The notes: generated by a model from the letters alone, not told the origin. Shown: positions 42,507 through 55,369, counted from the first letter of the stretch. The stretch is DNA of 64,000 bases from Megaustenia siamemsis (GCA_032433765.1 JAVIAB010000041.1:77428335-77492334), one strand, 5' to 3'. Translations and numbers: made by a program.

Positions 42507-43400
42507 CCCGCAAACATCTCTATAATGCAAAACCTCGCAGAGAAACAAATATTTATATACTAAATATTAAAGTCATCCCGCAGATCTGGTTTAACTATGT
42601 CGTCTAACGTAGTTGCCATTAAAGTCAAGTTAAAATCTACCACTATCTGTCTCACATACATTAAAGTAAGCCATATCTACAAATGTCTTGGAGCTCGAAA
42701 TAAAAAATCTAACATACCATGTTTTACGTATTGCTAGACGAAGAAATCGATTCATAGGGGTAAGTCCCAAACCGTTTTTTTCTTCATCATCTCGACCTGA
42801 AAAAGATCCACTCCTATTTTAGTGATCTTTTTAAACAGGGAATTATTACCATTTTCAATGTCTCACCACCATCCCTCCCCCCTTTCCGCGAACGTATGAG
42901 ACCTATGTTTGGCCTTATTAGTTAGAGTCTTCTTGATGCAAGGTTTCCAATGTGCTTCTTGATATCGCTGACTACAAAATGAGTTTCGTCCAAATCACCC
43001 GTTCGGCAGACATTTTATCACCAAACTTTTGAAAACAGCCAGGCGGTTGATATTATATGACTTGATACATTTTTGTTACCCCTGGACCATAATCTAAATA
43101 CCATTTTAACAGAGATGTTGCAAACACGTTTTTGTCTTCCCTGACATAACTACCGATTAAAGTGTGAGGAGGGGTCAGGAACAAGTTATGTTTGAGAGCC
43201 TACTCTTTTATAAACTAACCGACAGTGTTAAGCGTTACGTCGATATTTAAAAAATAAATTGGAATTGATCACTGAAATGTTCCTTCATGTGGTCGGGGAC
43301 GTGTAGATCACATTCCACTAGACTAAAACACGCACTGTCTAAAACAGAAGACATAATCTGTTTATCACTGAGGAGCCCTAGTTGCGTGTAAGATTCTAGC
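42507..43400. other. No gene recognised
   Basis: AT-rich intronic sequence without a supported coding region, array or element end. Confidence 0.45.
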
Positions 43401-43412
43401 TCGAATGAAGAA

Positions 43413-44002
43413 TTAGAAAGGAAAGACCATCCACTCGCATTCCCACATAACTTCGTCTGGCAGTTTGACTTCCTCGGCCAAGTGAGTGTATATCTCGCGC
43501 GTTTTCTCAGACAGATCCGACAAGGGCGTTTTCTTCACGGAGTTTACTTCTTTACTCAAAAAAAACCACGAAATCTGACTTTGTAAAAGCCTGGAGTGCG
43601 ATGTTGAATCGCTTGTGCGTGGTTTCTGATCGAGGTTGCGTTGTCGGCAATGCTTGAAGATGCCCTTTCCGAACTCTGACTTAACAAAATATCTAAGCAA
43701 GTGCTTCCATTCCAACGTACTGATTATTGAAGGTTTCCTTTACTGAATTCAGCCTGCACGGATGTTTGTGACCAAAACATCCCAGGCTTTTCGTAGTAGA
43801 GTTCGAGGTTTTTGCAAAATTGAACGATATATCTCTCACTATCTATTGCATGCAGAGTACATTTTGTAAACTCTAGCACTTTGAAGATCATTCCCTGGTA
43901 GTCACATAGTAACAACACATTGAACTCATTGATTTTATTGCTGAGGGGAAGTCGTTTAGTGAAGAAATCGTTGTTGGGATGCTTACAGGAAATCTTTATC
44001 AA
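43413..44002 (-). pseudogene. Unrecognised ORF pair, duplicated at 44020-45070
   Basis: Two minus-strand frames follow one another. The first (44002-43724) reads NEFNVLLLCDYQGMIFKVLE and CKNLELYYEKPGMFWSQ. The second (43715-43413) reads WKHLLRYFVKSEFGKGIF, KHCRQRNLDQKP and EKTREIYTHLAEEV. They are separated by a frame break and read like one protein of about 195 residues. Diverged copies of the same sequence lie next to it (CRQRNLDDKENL near 44390). Possibly a decayed gene or an element ORF; no family recognised, no function proposed. Confidence 0.4.
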
Positions 44003-44019
44003 GACTTTGCTAATTATTG

Positions 44020-45070
44020 ATGTGCGGTGTGCAATCTAGACAGAACCTTGGAGAGTGTGAAAACAGTAACCATAGTGACATAAACAGAATCGTGAAATAG
44101 AAATCCAAGGCTAGTTGTGCTAGAGCTTGAGATTTGCGATAATGAACGATGTACCCGCTACTTGTTGTCGAAGATTAATCCCGGTATCTTTCTCCCAACT
44201 CATTCATGATTGTTTGCTGACAGTCACTATGGCATAGACCAGGTACTGTAAACATTCCGGGGGATTAGCGGGTAGTCGCTTTATGCGTTGTAACGATGTG
44301 ATTTGCTTTCTGAAGATTGTTCTGTTTAAATTCTTGAATTCTGACTTTGTGTAAACTTGCAGTGCGGGATTCGCAAATTCTCTTTATCATCGAGGTTCCG
44401 TTGTCGGCAAACTCAAATAAGTAAATTTCGAATTTTGTAAAATACATAATCACAGAGATTCAACAACATTGTACTGAATAAAGGTTTCATGGAATTGAAT
44501 TCAACGTCCACGGATCTTCATGACCAGCATATTCAGGATGTCAAAGAGCCCGATTTTTTTTTTTTTACAAAATTAAACTAAATATCTCTCACTAAAAGGG
44601 AGCTCCACAAAAACATCAGAAAGAAACGATACAGCATCATGAGAATATGAACGTTGGAATAAGTGGTTATAACTGGAATGAGAGATAGCGGACGACAAAG
44701 AGAGAAAATACTGGACAGATGGTATCATGGCATGGAAAACAGTCAACAACAGAACTGATACGATGCACTGTAGATAGAAAAGTGTGGAAGGACAATATCG
44801 CCTACGCCAACTGTCATGGTACATGATGATGATATCTCTCACTACCTGTAACTTTCAGAGAACAATCGGTAAACTCTAAGACATTCAAGACTGTTCCCTA
44901 GTAGTCTCTTGGCAACAGCACAGGGAACTCGTCGTTTTGGGTGTTGAGCGGACATTCACTTCAGTGTTGTGAAGATGTGCATCACTTTCCTAAGAAATCT
45001 TGAGTGGGGAGCTTAACAATCTCTTTTCCTTAAGACTGACTTTACCAAGACTCGATGTGCGGTGTTTAAT
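44020..45070 (-). pseudogene. Diverged second copy of the 43.4-44.0 kb sequence
   Basis: Blocks match 43580-44095 in order: cgttgtcggcaa near 44400, gtactgaataaaggtttcat near 44480, atatctctcactacctg near 44832 and gtaaactctaagac near 44870. It is full of stops and is interrupted by the LINE piece at 44595-44831. Its right end carries the seed of the 46-bp array. Confidence 0.55.
44595..44831 (+). mobile_element. Short 5'-truncated RTE-like LINE (family 1) with 13-bp target-site duplication
   Basis: It contains the family tail (gagagatagcggacgacaaa, then gcctacgccaactgtcatgg) and ends gatgatg. Both sides carry atatctctcacta (44582-44594 and 44832-44844). The insertion splits a sequence whose unbroken paralogue lies at 43828-43860. 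Confidence 0.88.
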
Positions 45071-48000
45071 CTAAACAGAATCTTGGAGAGTGTTGTTGCA
45101 CTGACGGTATAGTTACATAAACAGAATCTTGGAGTGATGTTGCACTAACGGTATAGCTACATAAACAGATCCTTGGAGAGTGATGTTGCACTAACGGTAT
45201 AGTCACATAAACAGATACTTGGAGAGCGATGTTGCACTAACGGTATAGTCACATAAACAGAACCTTGGAGAGTGATGTTGCACTAACGGTATAGTCACAT
45301 AAACAGATCCTTGGAGAGTGATGTTGCACTAACGGTATAGTCACATAAACAGATCCTTGGAGAGTGATGTTGCACTAATGGTATAGTTACATAAACAGAA
45401 CCTTGGAGAGTGTTATTGCACTAACTGTATAGTTATATAAACAGAACCTTGGAGAGTGTTATTGCACTAACGGTATAGTGACATAAACCGATCCTTGGAT
45501 AGTGTTATTGCACTAACGGTATAGTCACATAAACAGAACCTTGGAGAGTGTTATTGCACTAACGGTATAGTGACATAAACCGATCCTTGGATAGTGTTAT
45601 TGCACTAACGGTATAGTCACATAAACAGAACCTTGGAGAGCGTTATTGCACTAACGGTATAGTCACATAAACAGAACCTTGGAGAGAGTTATTGCACTAA
45701 CGGTATAGTCACATAAACAGAACCTTGGAGAGTGATATTGCACTAACGGTATAGTCACATAAACAGAATCTTGGAGAGTGTTGTTGCACTAACGGTATAG
45801 TTACATAAACAGAACCTTGGAGAGTGATGTTGCACTAACGGTATAGTCACATAAACAGATCCTTGGAGAGTGATGTTGCACTAACGGTATAGTCACATAA
45901 ACAGAACCTTGGAGAGTGATGTTGCACTAACGGTATAGTCACATAAACAGATCCTTGGAGAGTGATGTTGCACTAACGGTATAGTCACATAAACAGAACC
46001 TTGGAGAGTGTTATTGCACTAACGGTATAGTCACATAAACAGAACCTTGGAGAGTGTTATTGCACTAACGGTATAGTCACATAAACAGAACCTTGGAGAG
46101 TGTTATTGCACTAAAGGTATAGTTACATAAACAGAATCTTGGAGAGTGTTATTGCACTAACGGTATAGTCACATAAACAGAATCTTGGAGAGTGTTATTG
46201 CACTAACGGTATAGTCACATAAACAGATCCTTGGAGAGTGATGTTGCACTAACGGTATAGTCACATAAACAGAACCTTGGAGAGTGATGTTGCACTAACG
46301 GTATAGTCACATAAACAGATCCTTGGAGAGTGATGTTGCACTAACGGTATAGCCACATAAACAGAACCTTGGAGAGTGTTATTGCACTAACGGTATAGTC
46401 ACATAAACAGAACCTTGGAGAGTGTTATTGCACTAACGGTATAGTCACATAAACAGAACCTTGGAGAGTGTTATTGCACTAAAGGTATAGTTACATAAAC
46501 AGCATCTTGGAGAGTGATATTGCACTAACGGTATAGTCACATAAACAGAATCTTGGAGAGTGTTATTGCACTAACGGTATAGTCACATAAACAGAACCTT
46601 GGAGAGTGATATTCCACTAACGGTATAGTTACATAAAAATAACCTTGGAGAGTGTTATTGCACTAACGGTATAGTTATATAAACAGAACCTTGGAGAGAG
46701 TTATTGCACTAACGGTATAGTTACATAAATAGAACCTTGGAGAGTGTTATTGCACTAACGGTATAGTTACATAAACAGAACCTTGGAGAGAGTTATTGCA
46801 CTAACGGTATAGTTACATAAATAGAACCTTGGAGAGTGTTATTGCACTAACGGTATAGTTACATAAACAGAACCTTGGAGAGAGTTATTGCACTAACGGT
46901 ATAGTTACATAAATAGAACCTTGGAGAGTGCTATTGCACTAACGGTATAGTCACATAAACAGAACCTTGGAGAGTGTTATTGTACTAACGGTATAGTTAC
47001 ATAAACACAATCTTGGAGAGTGTTATTGCACTAATGGTATAGTCACATAAACAGAATCGTGGAGAGTGTTATTGCACTAACGGTATAGTCACATAAACAG
47101 AACCTTGGAGAGTGTTATTGCACTAATGGTATAGCCACATAAACAGAACCTTGGAGAGCGTTATTGCAATAACGGTATAGTTACCTAAACAGAACCTTGG
47201 AGAGCGTTATTGCACTAACGGTATAGCCACATAAACAGAACCTTGGAGAGCGTTATTGCAATAACGGTATAGTCACATAAACAGAACCTTGGAGAGTGTT
47301 ATTGCACTAATGGTATAGTCACATAAACAGAATCGTGGAGAGTGTTATTGCACTAATGGTATAGTCACATAAACAGAATCGTGGAGAGTGTTATTGCACT
47401 AACGGTATAGTCACATAAACAGAATCGTGGAGAGTGTTATTGCACTAACGGTATAGTCACATAAACAGAATCGTGGAGAGTGTTATTGCACTAATGGTAT
47501 AGTTACCTAAACAGAATCTTGGAGAGTGTTATTGCACTAACGGTATAGTCACATAAACGGAATCTTGGAGAGTGATATTGCACTAACGGTATAGTCACAT
47601 AAACAGAACCTTGGAGAGTGTTATTGCACTAATGGTATAGTTACATAAACAGAACCTTGGAGAGTGATATTGAACTAACGGTATAGTCACATATACAGAA
47701 CCTTGGAGAGTGCTATTGCACTAACGGTATAGTTACATAAACAGAACCTTGGAGAGCGTTATTGCACTAACGGTATAGCCACATAAACAGAACCTTGGAG
47801 AGCGTTATTGCACTAACGGTATAGCCACATAAACAGAACCTTGGAGAGCGTTATTGCACTAACGGTATAGCCACATATACAGAACCTTGGAGAGCGTTAT
47901 TGCACTAACGGTATAGACACATAAACAGAACCTTGGAGAGCGTTATTGCACTAACGGATAGTCACATAAACAGAACCTTGGAGAGCGTTATTGCACTAAC

Positions 48001-48340
48001 GGTATAGTTACATAAACAGAACCTTGGAGGGCGTTATTGCACTAACGGTATAGTTACATAAACAGAACCTTGGAGAGCGTTATTGCACTAACGGTATAGT
48101 TACATAAACAGAACCTTGGAGAGCGTTATTGCACTAACGGTATAGCCACATAAACAGAACCTTGGAGAGCTTTATTGCACTAACGGATAGTCACATAAAC
48201 AGAACCTTGGAGAGCGTTATTGCACTAACGGATAGTCACATAAACAGAACCTTGGAGAGCGTTATTGCACTAACGGTATAGTCACATAAACAGAACCTTG
48301 GAGAGCGTTATTGCACTAACGGTATAGTCACATAAACAGA
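45071..48340. repeat. 46-bp satellite array, about 71 copies
   Basis: The unit is built of cttggagagtgttattgcac, taacggtatagtcacataaa and cagaac. The 46-bp period holds over about 3.3 kb, apart from a few units that lack one base. Variants (gatgttgc, gttattgc, gcgttattgc; gtcac, gttac, gccac) run in blocks, which indicates regional homogenisation. It lies in intron 2 of the receptor gene. A single-copy relative at about 44037-44090 shows the likely seed. Confidence 0.95.
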
Positions 48341-48343
48341 ATC

Positions 48344-48725
48344 ATAAAACAGAAAGCCCAGGAAAGGTGTCAGCTTGAGCTTTACGACAATGGACAATGT
48401 TGAGATGGCGAAGAAGAGAAACGTTTGGGACTTCCCCCTACAAATCTGTTTCCTCATCGACGCAATACTCAAAACTTCGTGTGTAGATTTTTATTTCGGT
48501 TTCTTAGACAAGTTTGTAGGTAGGGCCTGGCTTGCAGTTATGCATGACAGATACTGATAGTTTATACTTGGCTTTAAGGGCACCTAAGTTAGACGATATA
48601 GTTATACCAGATCTGTGGTGTGACATTAATAGAGTGTATAAAGACTTGCTGTATATCTTTTCTAATTTGTGATCGCTATACTATTTAGTTGGGCCTTACT
48701 AAACTAATGTCGAATGTCTTTTACA
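48344..48725. other. No gene recognised
   Basis: Unique intronic sequence to the right of the satellite array, with a 60-codon chance frame only. Confidence 0.4.
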
Positions 48726-49300
48726 GAACGTAGCATTCACCATAGCCCGACTGAGATAATCTCTGTCTCTTGCCATGTCTCCCACTTCCTGTAGTCAACT
48801 TCAAGGTTTCCTTAATGTCTTAAAACCACCTTCTTATTGGTCTACCTCTGGTGCGCCGTGGAAACATGCCTTCCATTATTGTTCTTTCCATCTCTTATGT
48901 CTTTTGACGTGGCCATAGTACTTTAATTTCATCTGTAGAATGGTGTTGTTAAGTCAGTTCTCTTTATTGTGTATATCTTTTAGTATGCCTACTTTGCTCT
49001 TTTTCATTATCCTATATATCTTAAGGATTTTCTGTAGCATTTTGTTTCGAATAAATCGATTTTTCTCCTTTTTCTGTTTTCGAGATTGTTCATGATTCAC
49101 GGCGGCATGTTTCTATCGGAGAGATACATATACTGAATACATTTAATTTAACTATCATTGCTGGTATTGTGCCACATGTTCTTTATAGCGTTTAATATTT
49201 GTGTGTTGTTGTTGGTAATATTCTCTATATCTTTTCTCGGGCAGTCTCCATTATTAGTTACAACAGATCTCAGATATACATTGTTTGTTACAATTTCAAG
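48726..49300 (-). mobile_element. LINE 3' fragment
   Basis: The minus strand, with stops, gives YRIMKKSKVGILKDIHNKE, MKLKYYGHVKRHKRWKEQ and GRPIRRWF followed by a LINE-type tail. This is the post-RT tail of an RTE-like element. No RT core is present. Confidence 0.6.
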
Positions 49301-49479
49301 TTCTTCACGCTATAACACTAACATAAAATAATTAAAAGTTCCCTTGGAAACGATGTCAGAATCATTGTTGGAAACATTCTCTGCATCAACAAGAGAACTG
49401 TAGTGTTTAGCAATCTGTAGAAGAACTAATAAATGTAATTCAAACAAGGCAAACGAGATTTTTGGGTAATGTTGAAATA

Positions 49480-49690
49480 CACAGCAGCCTACTAAAAGTA
49501 ATTTTGGAATGGACAATATTATGTAAAAGAAGCAGAGGCAGACCAAGACTAACATGGACGAGTAACATTTTAAAAAAATGTTCAATCCACCCCATGCCAA
49601 CTTGCACTATCAATGCATGAGACAGAGGGGAATGGCGCTACTGGGTAACCGACCTTCGATACGGATAATGAGTTGGTCAATGAACCAACT
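49480..49690 (+). mobile_element. LINE 3' fragment
   Basis: The plus strand reads EWTILCKRSRGRPRLTWT, then PTCTINA and RGEWRYWVTDLRYG, a LINE C-terminal tail. Very short and 5'-truncated. Confidence 0.6.
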
Positions 49691-50179
49691 ATCTACCAAT
49701 ACATGCCAGGAATCTGATTTAAGACTTGAGAAAGACCTTGAGTCGTATGGGTAGACCATATTATACGAGTATGTATACTTTCTTCAGTGGTACGCGCCAA
49801 CAGCTTCTAATAGAACTTAATTGACCCAACAGAACACGGGAGTATGTTGATAATGATTTATTTAACATGAGGGTTTTATAGGAGAGAAAGACGGTCCGGT
49901 ATGTTTCAAAATGTCTCTTTAACACAGAGAGCATATCTACTTTAGGAATCGTAATAGTGACGCAATAGTTATTGAAAATAATAGGCAGAAGCTATTTTGT
50001 ACTATGTACACACGTTGTCATGGAAAAGATAACATAAACTCGCAGCTGTTTGTTGTAAAGTTCATTGTCACTGCACACCATACGAACCCATAGGTGCTGC
50101 GATATTCTCATGGAGAAAACCTGAGGAAAATCCTGGAGCACATGGACGGACTCCGTAGCATGGTCTCGGGATCCAGGGT
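49691..50179. other. No gene recognised
   Basis: Unique intronic sequence without supported features. Confidence 0.4.
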
Positions 50180-50522
50180 GAGAAGACGTTTCTGGTGACA
50201 TTTGTGTCCGGGAAGTGGTAACATTTATGAGAAGACGTTTCTGGTGACATTTGTATACGGGAACTGGTAACATTTATGAGAAGACGTTTCTGGTGACATT
50301 TGTGTCCGGGACGTGGTAACATTTATGAGAAGACGTTTCTGGTTACATTTGTGTCCGGGAAGTGGTAACATTTATGAGAAGACGTTTCTGGTGACATTTG
50401 TGTCCGGGAAGTGGTAACATTTATGGGAAGACGTTTCTGTTGACATTTGTGTCCGGGAAGTGGTAACATTTATGGGAAGACGTTTCTGGTGACATTTGTG
50501 TTCGGGAAGTGGTAACATTTAT
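50180..50522. repeat. 49-bp minisatellite, 7 copies
   Basis: gagaagacgtttctggtgac recurs every 49 bp from 50180 to 50474. On the minus strand the unit reads as a repeating SSHKCYQ.. type peptide, an array artefact rather than a gene. Confidence 0.92.
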
Positions 50523-50689
50523 GGCTTGTTCTTTTCAATTGTTATTTATAAATGTTCTTTACCGTTAGCGAATGTACACGAGACCTTCTGTTTATTACCG
50601 TTATCCGAGAGGGATAGACATCTCACCACCCAAGAGATCGGCAGAGTAACATCATAAAGAAACCACGGATGAATTTTTTTTTTAAACTT

Positions 50690-50775
50690 TCCTGTGCTTG
50701 TGATGGGTTGTAAACCCGGGTCCTCCCTGCCATGAGTCCGACATCGTTCCTCTAGACAACCCAGCCCCTATATCA
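50690..50775 (-). mobile_element. tRNA-like SINE head
   Basis: On the minus strand ggggctgggttgtctagagg contains an A-box-like start, and gacccgggtttacaaccc resembles a B box about 40 bp on. A T/A-rich stretch follows. Possibly a SINE head of a third type; it does not match the other two families. Confidence 0.45.
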
Positions 50776-51019
50776 TTTTTTTCCCCGCTCAGATCAGCAG
50801 TGATCGATTGACAGAACAGCTTACATAAGATGGCCACTATAAGTCTCAGTGGCAACTTCCTTTATCCCAGTAAGAGAGATTAGCTCACCTTCTGCAGGTA
50901 CCACGTTTATTACTGAATAAACAGTTGAAATGTATCTACCAATAAATCGCATCAGTAATAAATGTGGAACATAACTATGTCCTAAAACATATCATACAAA
51001 GAAAATACATTATACATTA
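50776..51019. other. No gene recognised
   Basis: Short AT-rich spacer. Confidence 0.35.
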
Positions 51020-51672
51020 AAAGAGCACGTGTCTCACCAACAACAAACATTACATATGAAATAAGCGCGTGTCTATCATACAACACACATTACACGTCAA
51101 ATAAGCACGTGCCTCACCCACAGCATACATTACGCGTCAAATAAGCACGTGACTCACCCACAGCATACATTACGCGTTAAATAAGCACGTGACTCACCCA
51201 CAGCATACATTACGCGTTAAATAAGCACGTGACTCACCTACAGCATACATTACGCGTCAAATAAGCACGTGTCTCACCCACAGCATACATTACGCGTTAA
51301 ATAAGCACGTGACTCATACACAGCATACTTTACGCGTCAAATAAGCACGTGACTCACCCACAGCATACATTACGCGTCAAATAAGCACGTGTCTCACCCA
51401 CAGCATACATTACGCGTTAAATAAGCACGTGTCTCACCCACAGCATACATTACGCGTCAAATAAGCACGTGACTCACCCACAGCATACATTACGCGTCAA
51501 ATAAGCACGTGTCTCACGCACAGCATACATTACGCGTCAAAAAAGCACGTGTCTCACCCACAGCATACATTACGCGTCAAAAAAGCACGTGACTCATACA
51601 CAGCATACATTACGCGTCAAAAAAGAACGTGACTCATCCACAGCATACATTACGCGTCAAATAAGCACGTGA
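51020..51672. repeat. 40-bp satellite with CACGTG in nearly every unit, about 16-17 copies
   Basis: The unit is ataagcacgtgactcaccca, cagcatacat and tacgcgtcaa. Nearly all units keep the palindrome CACGTG. About half continue to TGACTCA (AP-1-like), the others have gtctca. Most also keep the palindrome ACGCGT. The two leftmost units are the most diverged. Confidence 0.93.
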
Positions 51673-51964
51673 CTTTATATAACTGTTGATATCCACCTCT
51701 TTAAGCAACGTGATGTCTGAACATGATCCAGGAAATATGTCATAATTAGATAACAAATAAACTAAAAACATCAAATGGACCAGTAAAATTTGTGAATCTC
51801 TGTATAGTTTTATATTACTTATTATGCATTATTCTATTATCGCCTATTTCACACCCTTCACCCCTACCGCCTCTTTCAGCATATGTCAATAACAAGAAAT
51901 CTGCATGGAATCCTTTCTATCATTTGTCGCCTTTTCGAGTTTTCTTGCGTCGTTGAGCAATGAG

Positions 51965-54915
51965 GTTTTTGTCAGTATACGATGGTGTCTCTAGATATTT
52001 GGTTGTTGTTGTCAGTATAATAGGGTATCTCTAGATGTTTGGTTGTTGTCAGTATAATATGGTATCTCTAGATGTTTGGTTGTTGTTGTCAGTATAATAG
52101 GGTATCTCTAGATGTTTGATTGTTGTTGTCAGTATAATATGGTATCTCTAGATGTTTGGTTGTTGTCAGTATAATATGGTATCTCTAGATGTTTGATTGT
52201 TGTTGTCAGTATAATATGGTATCACTAGATGTTTGGTTGTTATCAGTATACTATGGTGTCTCTAGATATTTGGTTGTTGTTGTCAGTATACTATGTTGTC
52301 TCTAGATATTTGGTTGTTGTTGTCAGTATAATATGTTGTCTCTAGATATTTGGTTGTTGTTGTCAGTATACTATGGTGTCTCTAGATATTTGGTTGTTGT
52401 TGTCAGTATACTATGTTGTCTCTAGATATTTGGTTGTTGTTGTCAGTATACTATGCTGTCTCTAGATATTTGGTTGTTGTTGTCAGTATACTATGTTGTC
52501 TCTAGATATTTGGTTGTTGTCAGTATACTATGTTGTCTCTAGATATTTGGTTGTTGTTGTTGTCAGTATACTATGTTGTCTCTAGATATTTGGTTGTTGT
52601 TGTCAGTATACTATGCTGTCTCTAGATATTTGGTTGTTGTTGTCAGTATACTTTGTTGTCTCTAGATGTTTGGTTGTTGTCAGTATACTATGTTGTCTCT
52701 AGATATTTGGTTGTTGTTGTCAGTATACTATGTTGTCTCTAGATATTTGGTTGTTGTTGTTGTCAGTATACTATGTTGTCTCTAGATATTTGGTTGTTGT
52801 TGTCAGTATACTATGCTGTCTCTAGATATTTGGTTGTTGTTGTCAGTATACTTTGTTGTCTCTAGATGTTTGGTTGTTGTCAGTATACTATGTTGTCTCT
52901 AGATATTTGGTTGTTGTTGTCAGTATACTATGTTGTCTCTAGATATTTGGTTGTTGTTGTCAGTATACTATGTTGTCTCTAGATATTTGGTTGTTGTTGC
53001 TGTCAGTATACTATGTTGTCTCTAGATATTTCTTTGTTGTTGTCAGTATACTATGTTGTCTCTAGATATTTGGTTGTTGTTGCTGTCAGTATACTATGTT
53101 GTCTCTAGATATTTGCTTGTTGTTGTCAGTATATTATGTTGTCTCTAGATATTTGCTTGTTGTTGTCAGTATACTATGTTGTCTCTAGATATTTGGTTGT
53201 TGTCAGTATACTATGTTGTCTCTAGATATTTGGTTATTGTTGTTGTCAGTATACTATGTTGTCTCTAGATATTTGGTTGTTGTTGTCAGTATACTATGTT
53301 GTCTCTAGATATTTGGTTGTTGTTGTCAGTATACTATGTTGTCTCTAGATATTTGGTTGTTGTTGTCAGTATACTATGTTGTCTCTAGATATTTGGTTGT
53401 TGTTGTCAGTATACTATGCTGTCTCTAGATATTTGGTTGTTGTTGTCAGTATACTATGTTGTCTCTAGGTATTTGGTTGTTGTTGTCAGTATACTATGTT
53501 GTCTCTAGGTATTTGGTTGTTGTCAGTATACTATGTTGTCTCTAGATATTTGGTTGTTGTTGTTGTCAGTATACTATGTTGTCTCTAGATATTTGGTTGT
53601 TGTCAGTATACTATGTTGTCTCTAGATATTTGGTTGTTGTCAGTATACTATGTTGTCTCTAGATATTTGGTTGTTGTTGCTGTCAGTATACTATGTTGTC
53701 TCTAGATATTTCTTTGTTGTTGTCAGTATACTATGTTGTCTCTAGATATTTGGTTGTTGTTGCTGTCAGTATACTATGTTGTCTCTAGATATTTGCTTGT
53801 TGTTGTCAGTATACTATGTTGTCTCTAGATATTTGCTTGTTGTTGTCAGTATACTATGTTGTCTCTAGATATTTGGTTGTTGTTGTCAGTATACTATGGT
53901 GTCTCTAGATATTTCTTTGTTGTTGTCAGTATACTATGGTATCTCTAGATATTTGCTTGTTGTTGTCAGTATACTATGGTGTCTCTTGATATTTGCTTGT
54001 TGTTGTCAGTATATTATGTTGTCTCTAGATATTTGCTTGTTGTTGTCAGTATACTATGTTGTCTCTAGATATTTGGTTGTTGTCAGTATACTATGTTGTC
54101 TCTAGATATTTGGTTATTGTTGTTGTCAGTATACTATGTTGTCTCTAGATATTTGGTTGTTGTTGTCAGTATACTATGTTGTCTCTAGATATTTGGTTGT
54201 TGTTGTCAGTATACTATGTTGTCTCTAGATATTTGGTTGTTGTTGTCAGTATACTATGTTGTCTCTAGATATTTGGTTGTTGTTGTCAGTATACTATGCT
54301 GTCTCTAGATATTTGGTTGTTGTTGTCAGTATACTATGTTGTCTCTAGGTATTTGGTTGTTGTTGTCAGTATACTATGTTGTCTCTAGGTATTTGGTTGT
54401 TGTCAGTATACTATGTTGTCTCTAGATATTTGGTTGTTGTTGTTGTCAGTATACTATGTTGTCTCTAGATATTTGGTTGTTGTCAGTACACTATGTTGTC
54501 TCTAGATATTTGGTTGTTGTCAGTATACTATGTTGTCTCTAGATATTTGGTTGTTGTTGCTGTCAGTATACTATGTTGTCTCTAGATATTTCTTTGTTGT
54601 TGTCAGTATACTATGTTGTCTCTAGATATTTGGTTGTTGTTGCTGTCAGTATACTATGTTGTCTCTAGATATTTGCTTGTTGTTGTCAGTATACTATGTT
54701 GTCTCTAGATATTTGCTTGTTGTTGTCAGTATACTATGTTGTCTCTAGATATTTGGTTGTTGTTGTCAGTATACTATGGTGTCTCTAGATATTTCTTTGT
54801 TGTTGTCAGTATACTATGGTATCTCTAGATATTTGCTTGTTGTTGTCAGTATACTATGGTGTCTCTAGATATTTCTTTGTTGTTGTCAGTATACTATGGT
54901 GTCTCTAGATATTTT
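51965..54915. repeat. 40-bp satellite, about 75 copies, with higher-order structure
   Basis: The unit contains tctctagatatttggttgtt, gttgtcagta and tactatgttg; length variants of 34, 37 and 43 bp come from the GTT run. An 880-bp block (22 units) is duplicated in tandem: positions 53101-53980 recur at 53981-54860 with almost the same variant order. A 200-bp block repeats at 52553 and 52753. Its reading frames are repeat artefacts. Confidence 0.95.
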
Positions 54916-55369
54916 GTTTGCTTGTTTGAGTCTATATTTTCGTAAATGTAACGTCCTTCTTTGGTGTATGTAACAGGATGCTGTTTAAAAGGAAATATTT
55001 TGGTCCTTTCATATGTCTTTTATTCCGTCTATCTATCTTTTCCTTGGCCGTCCTCCTCCCCTCTGTAAGTCTTCTCCAGGTTAATTTCTCATTTGGGATA
55101 CTCAGTCTGATATGTTCATCTACATGCACTTCTCGTTCTTCCCTCAAACTTTTTTCTTCCGTGGGTTACAGGTGAAAACTTAATTGAGAAATGTTTATCA
55201 GGTTTTCAGATTTTAAATTGTGTGTCATATCATCATTCTCAGGGTCCTTTATTATCGTTTCTTCCTATGTGACCTAGGGTGGGGATGTTCCCTGCATGCC
55301 TTAATGAGCACACACAAGATCATTGAGGCATCAATGTCATCGCCATGTATAAATAAATATACATAAACA
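54916..55369. other. No gene recognised
   Basis: T-rich intronic sequence next to the satellite. Chance frames on both strands around 54930-55175 overlap each other and are not supported. Confidence 0.4.

Noticed and set aside
53896..54105. 69-codon frame MVSLDISLLLSVYYG...
   Set aside because: A reading of the 40-bp satellite, not a membrane protein.
45071..54915. CRISPR-like regular repeats
   Set aside because: Units are contiguous without unique spacers, and the sequence is eukaryotic; these are satellites.
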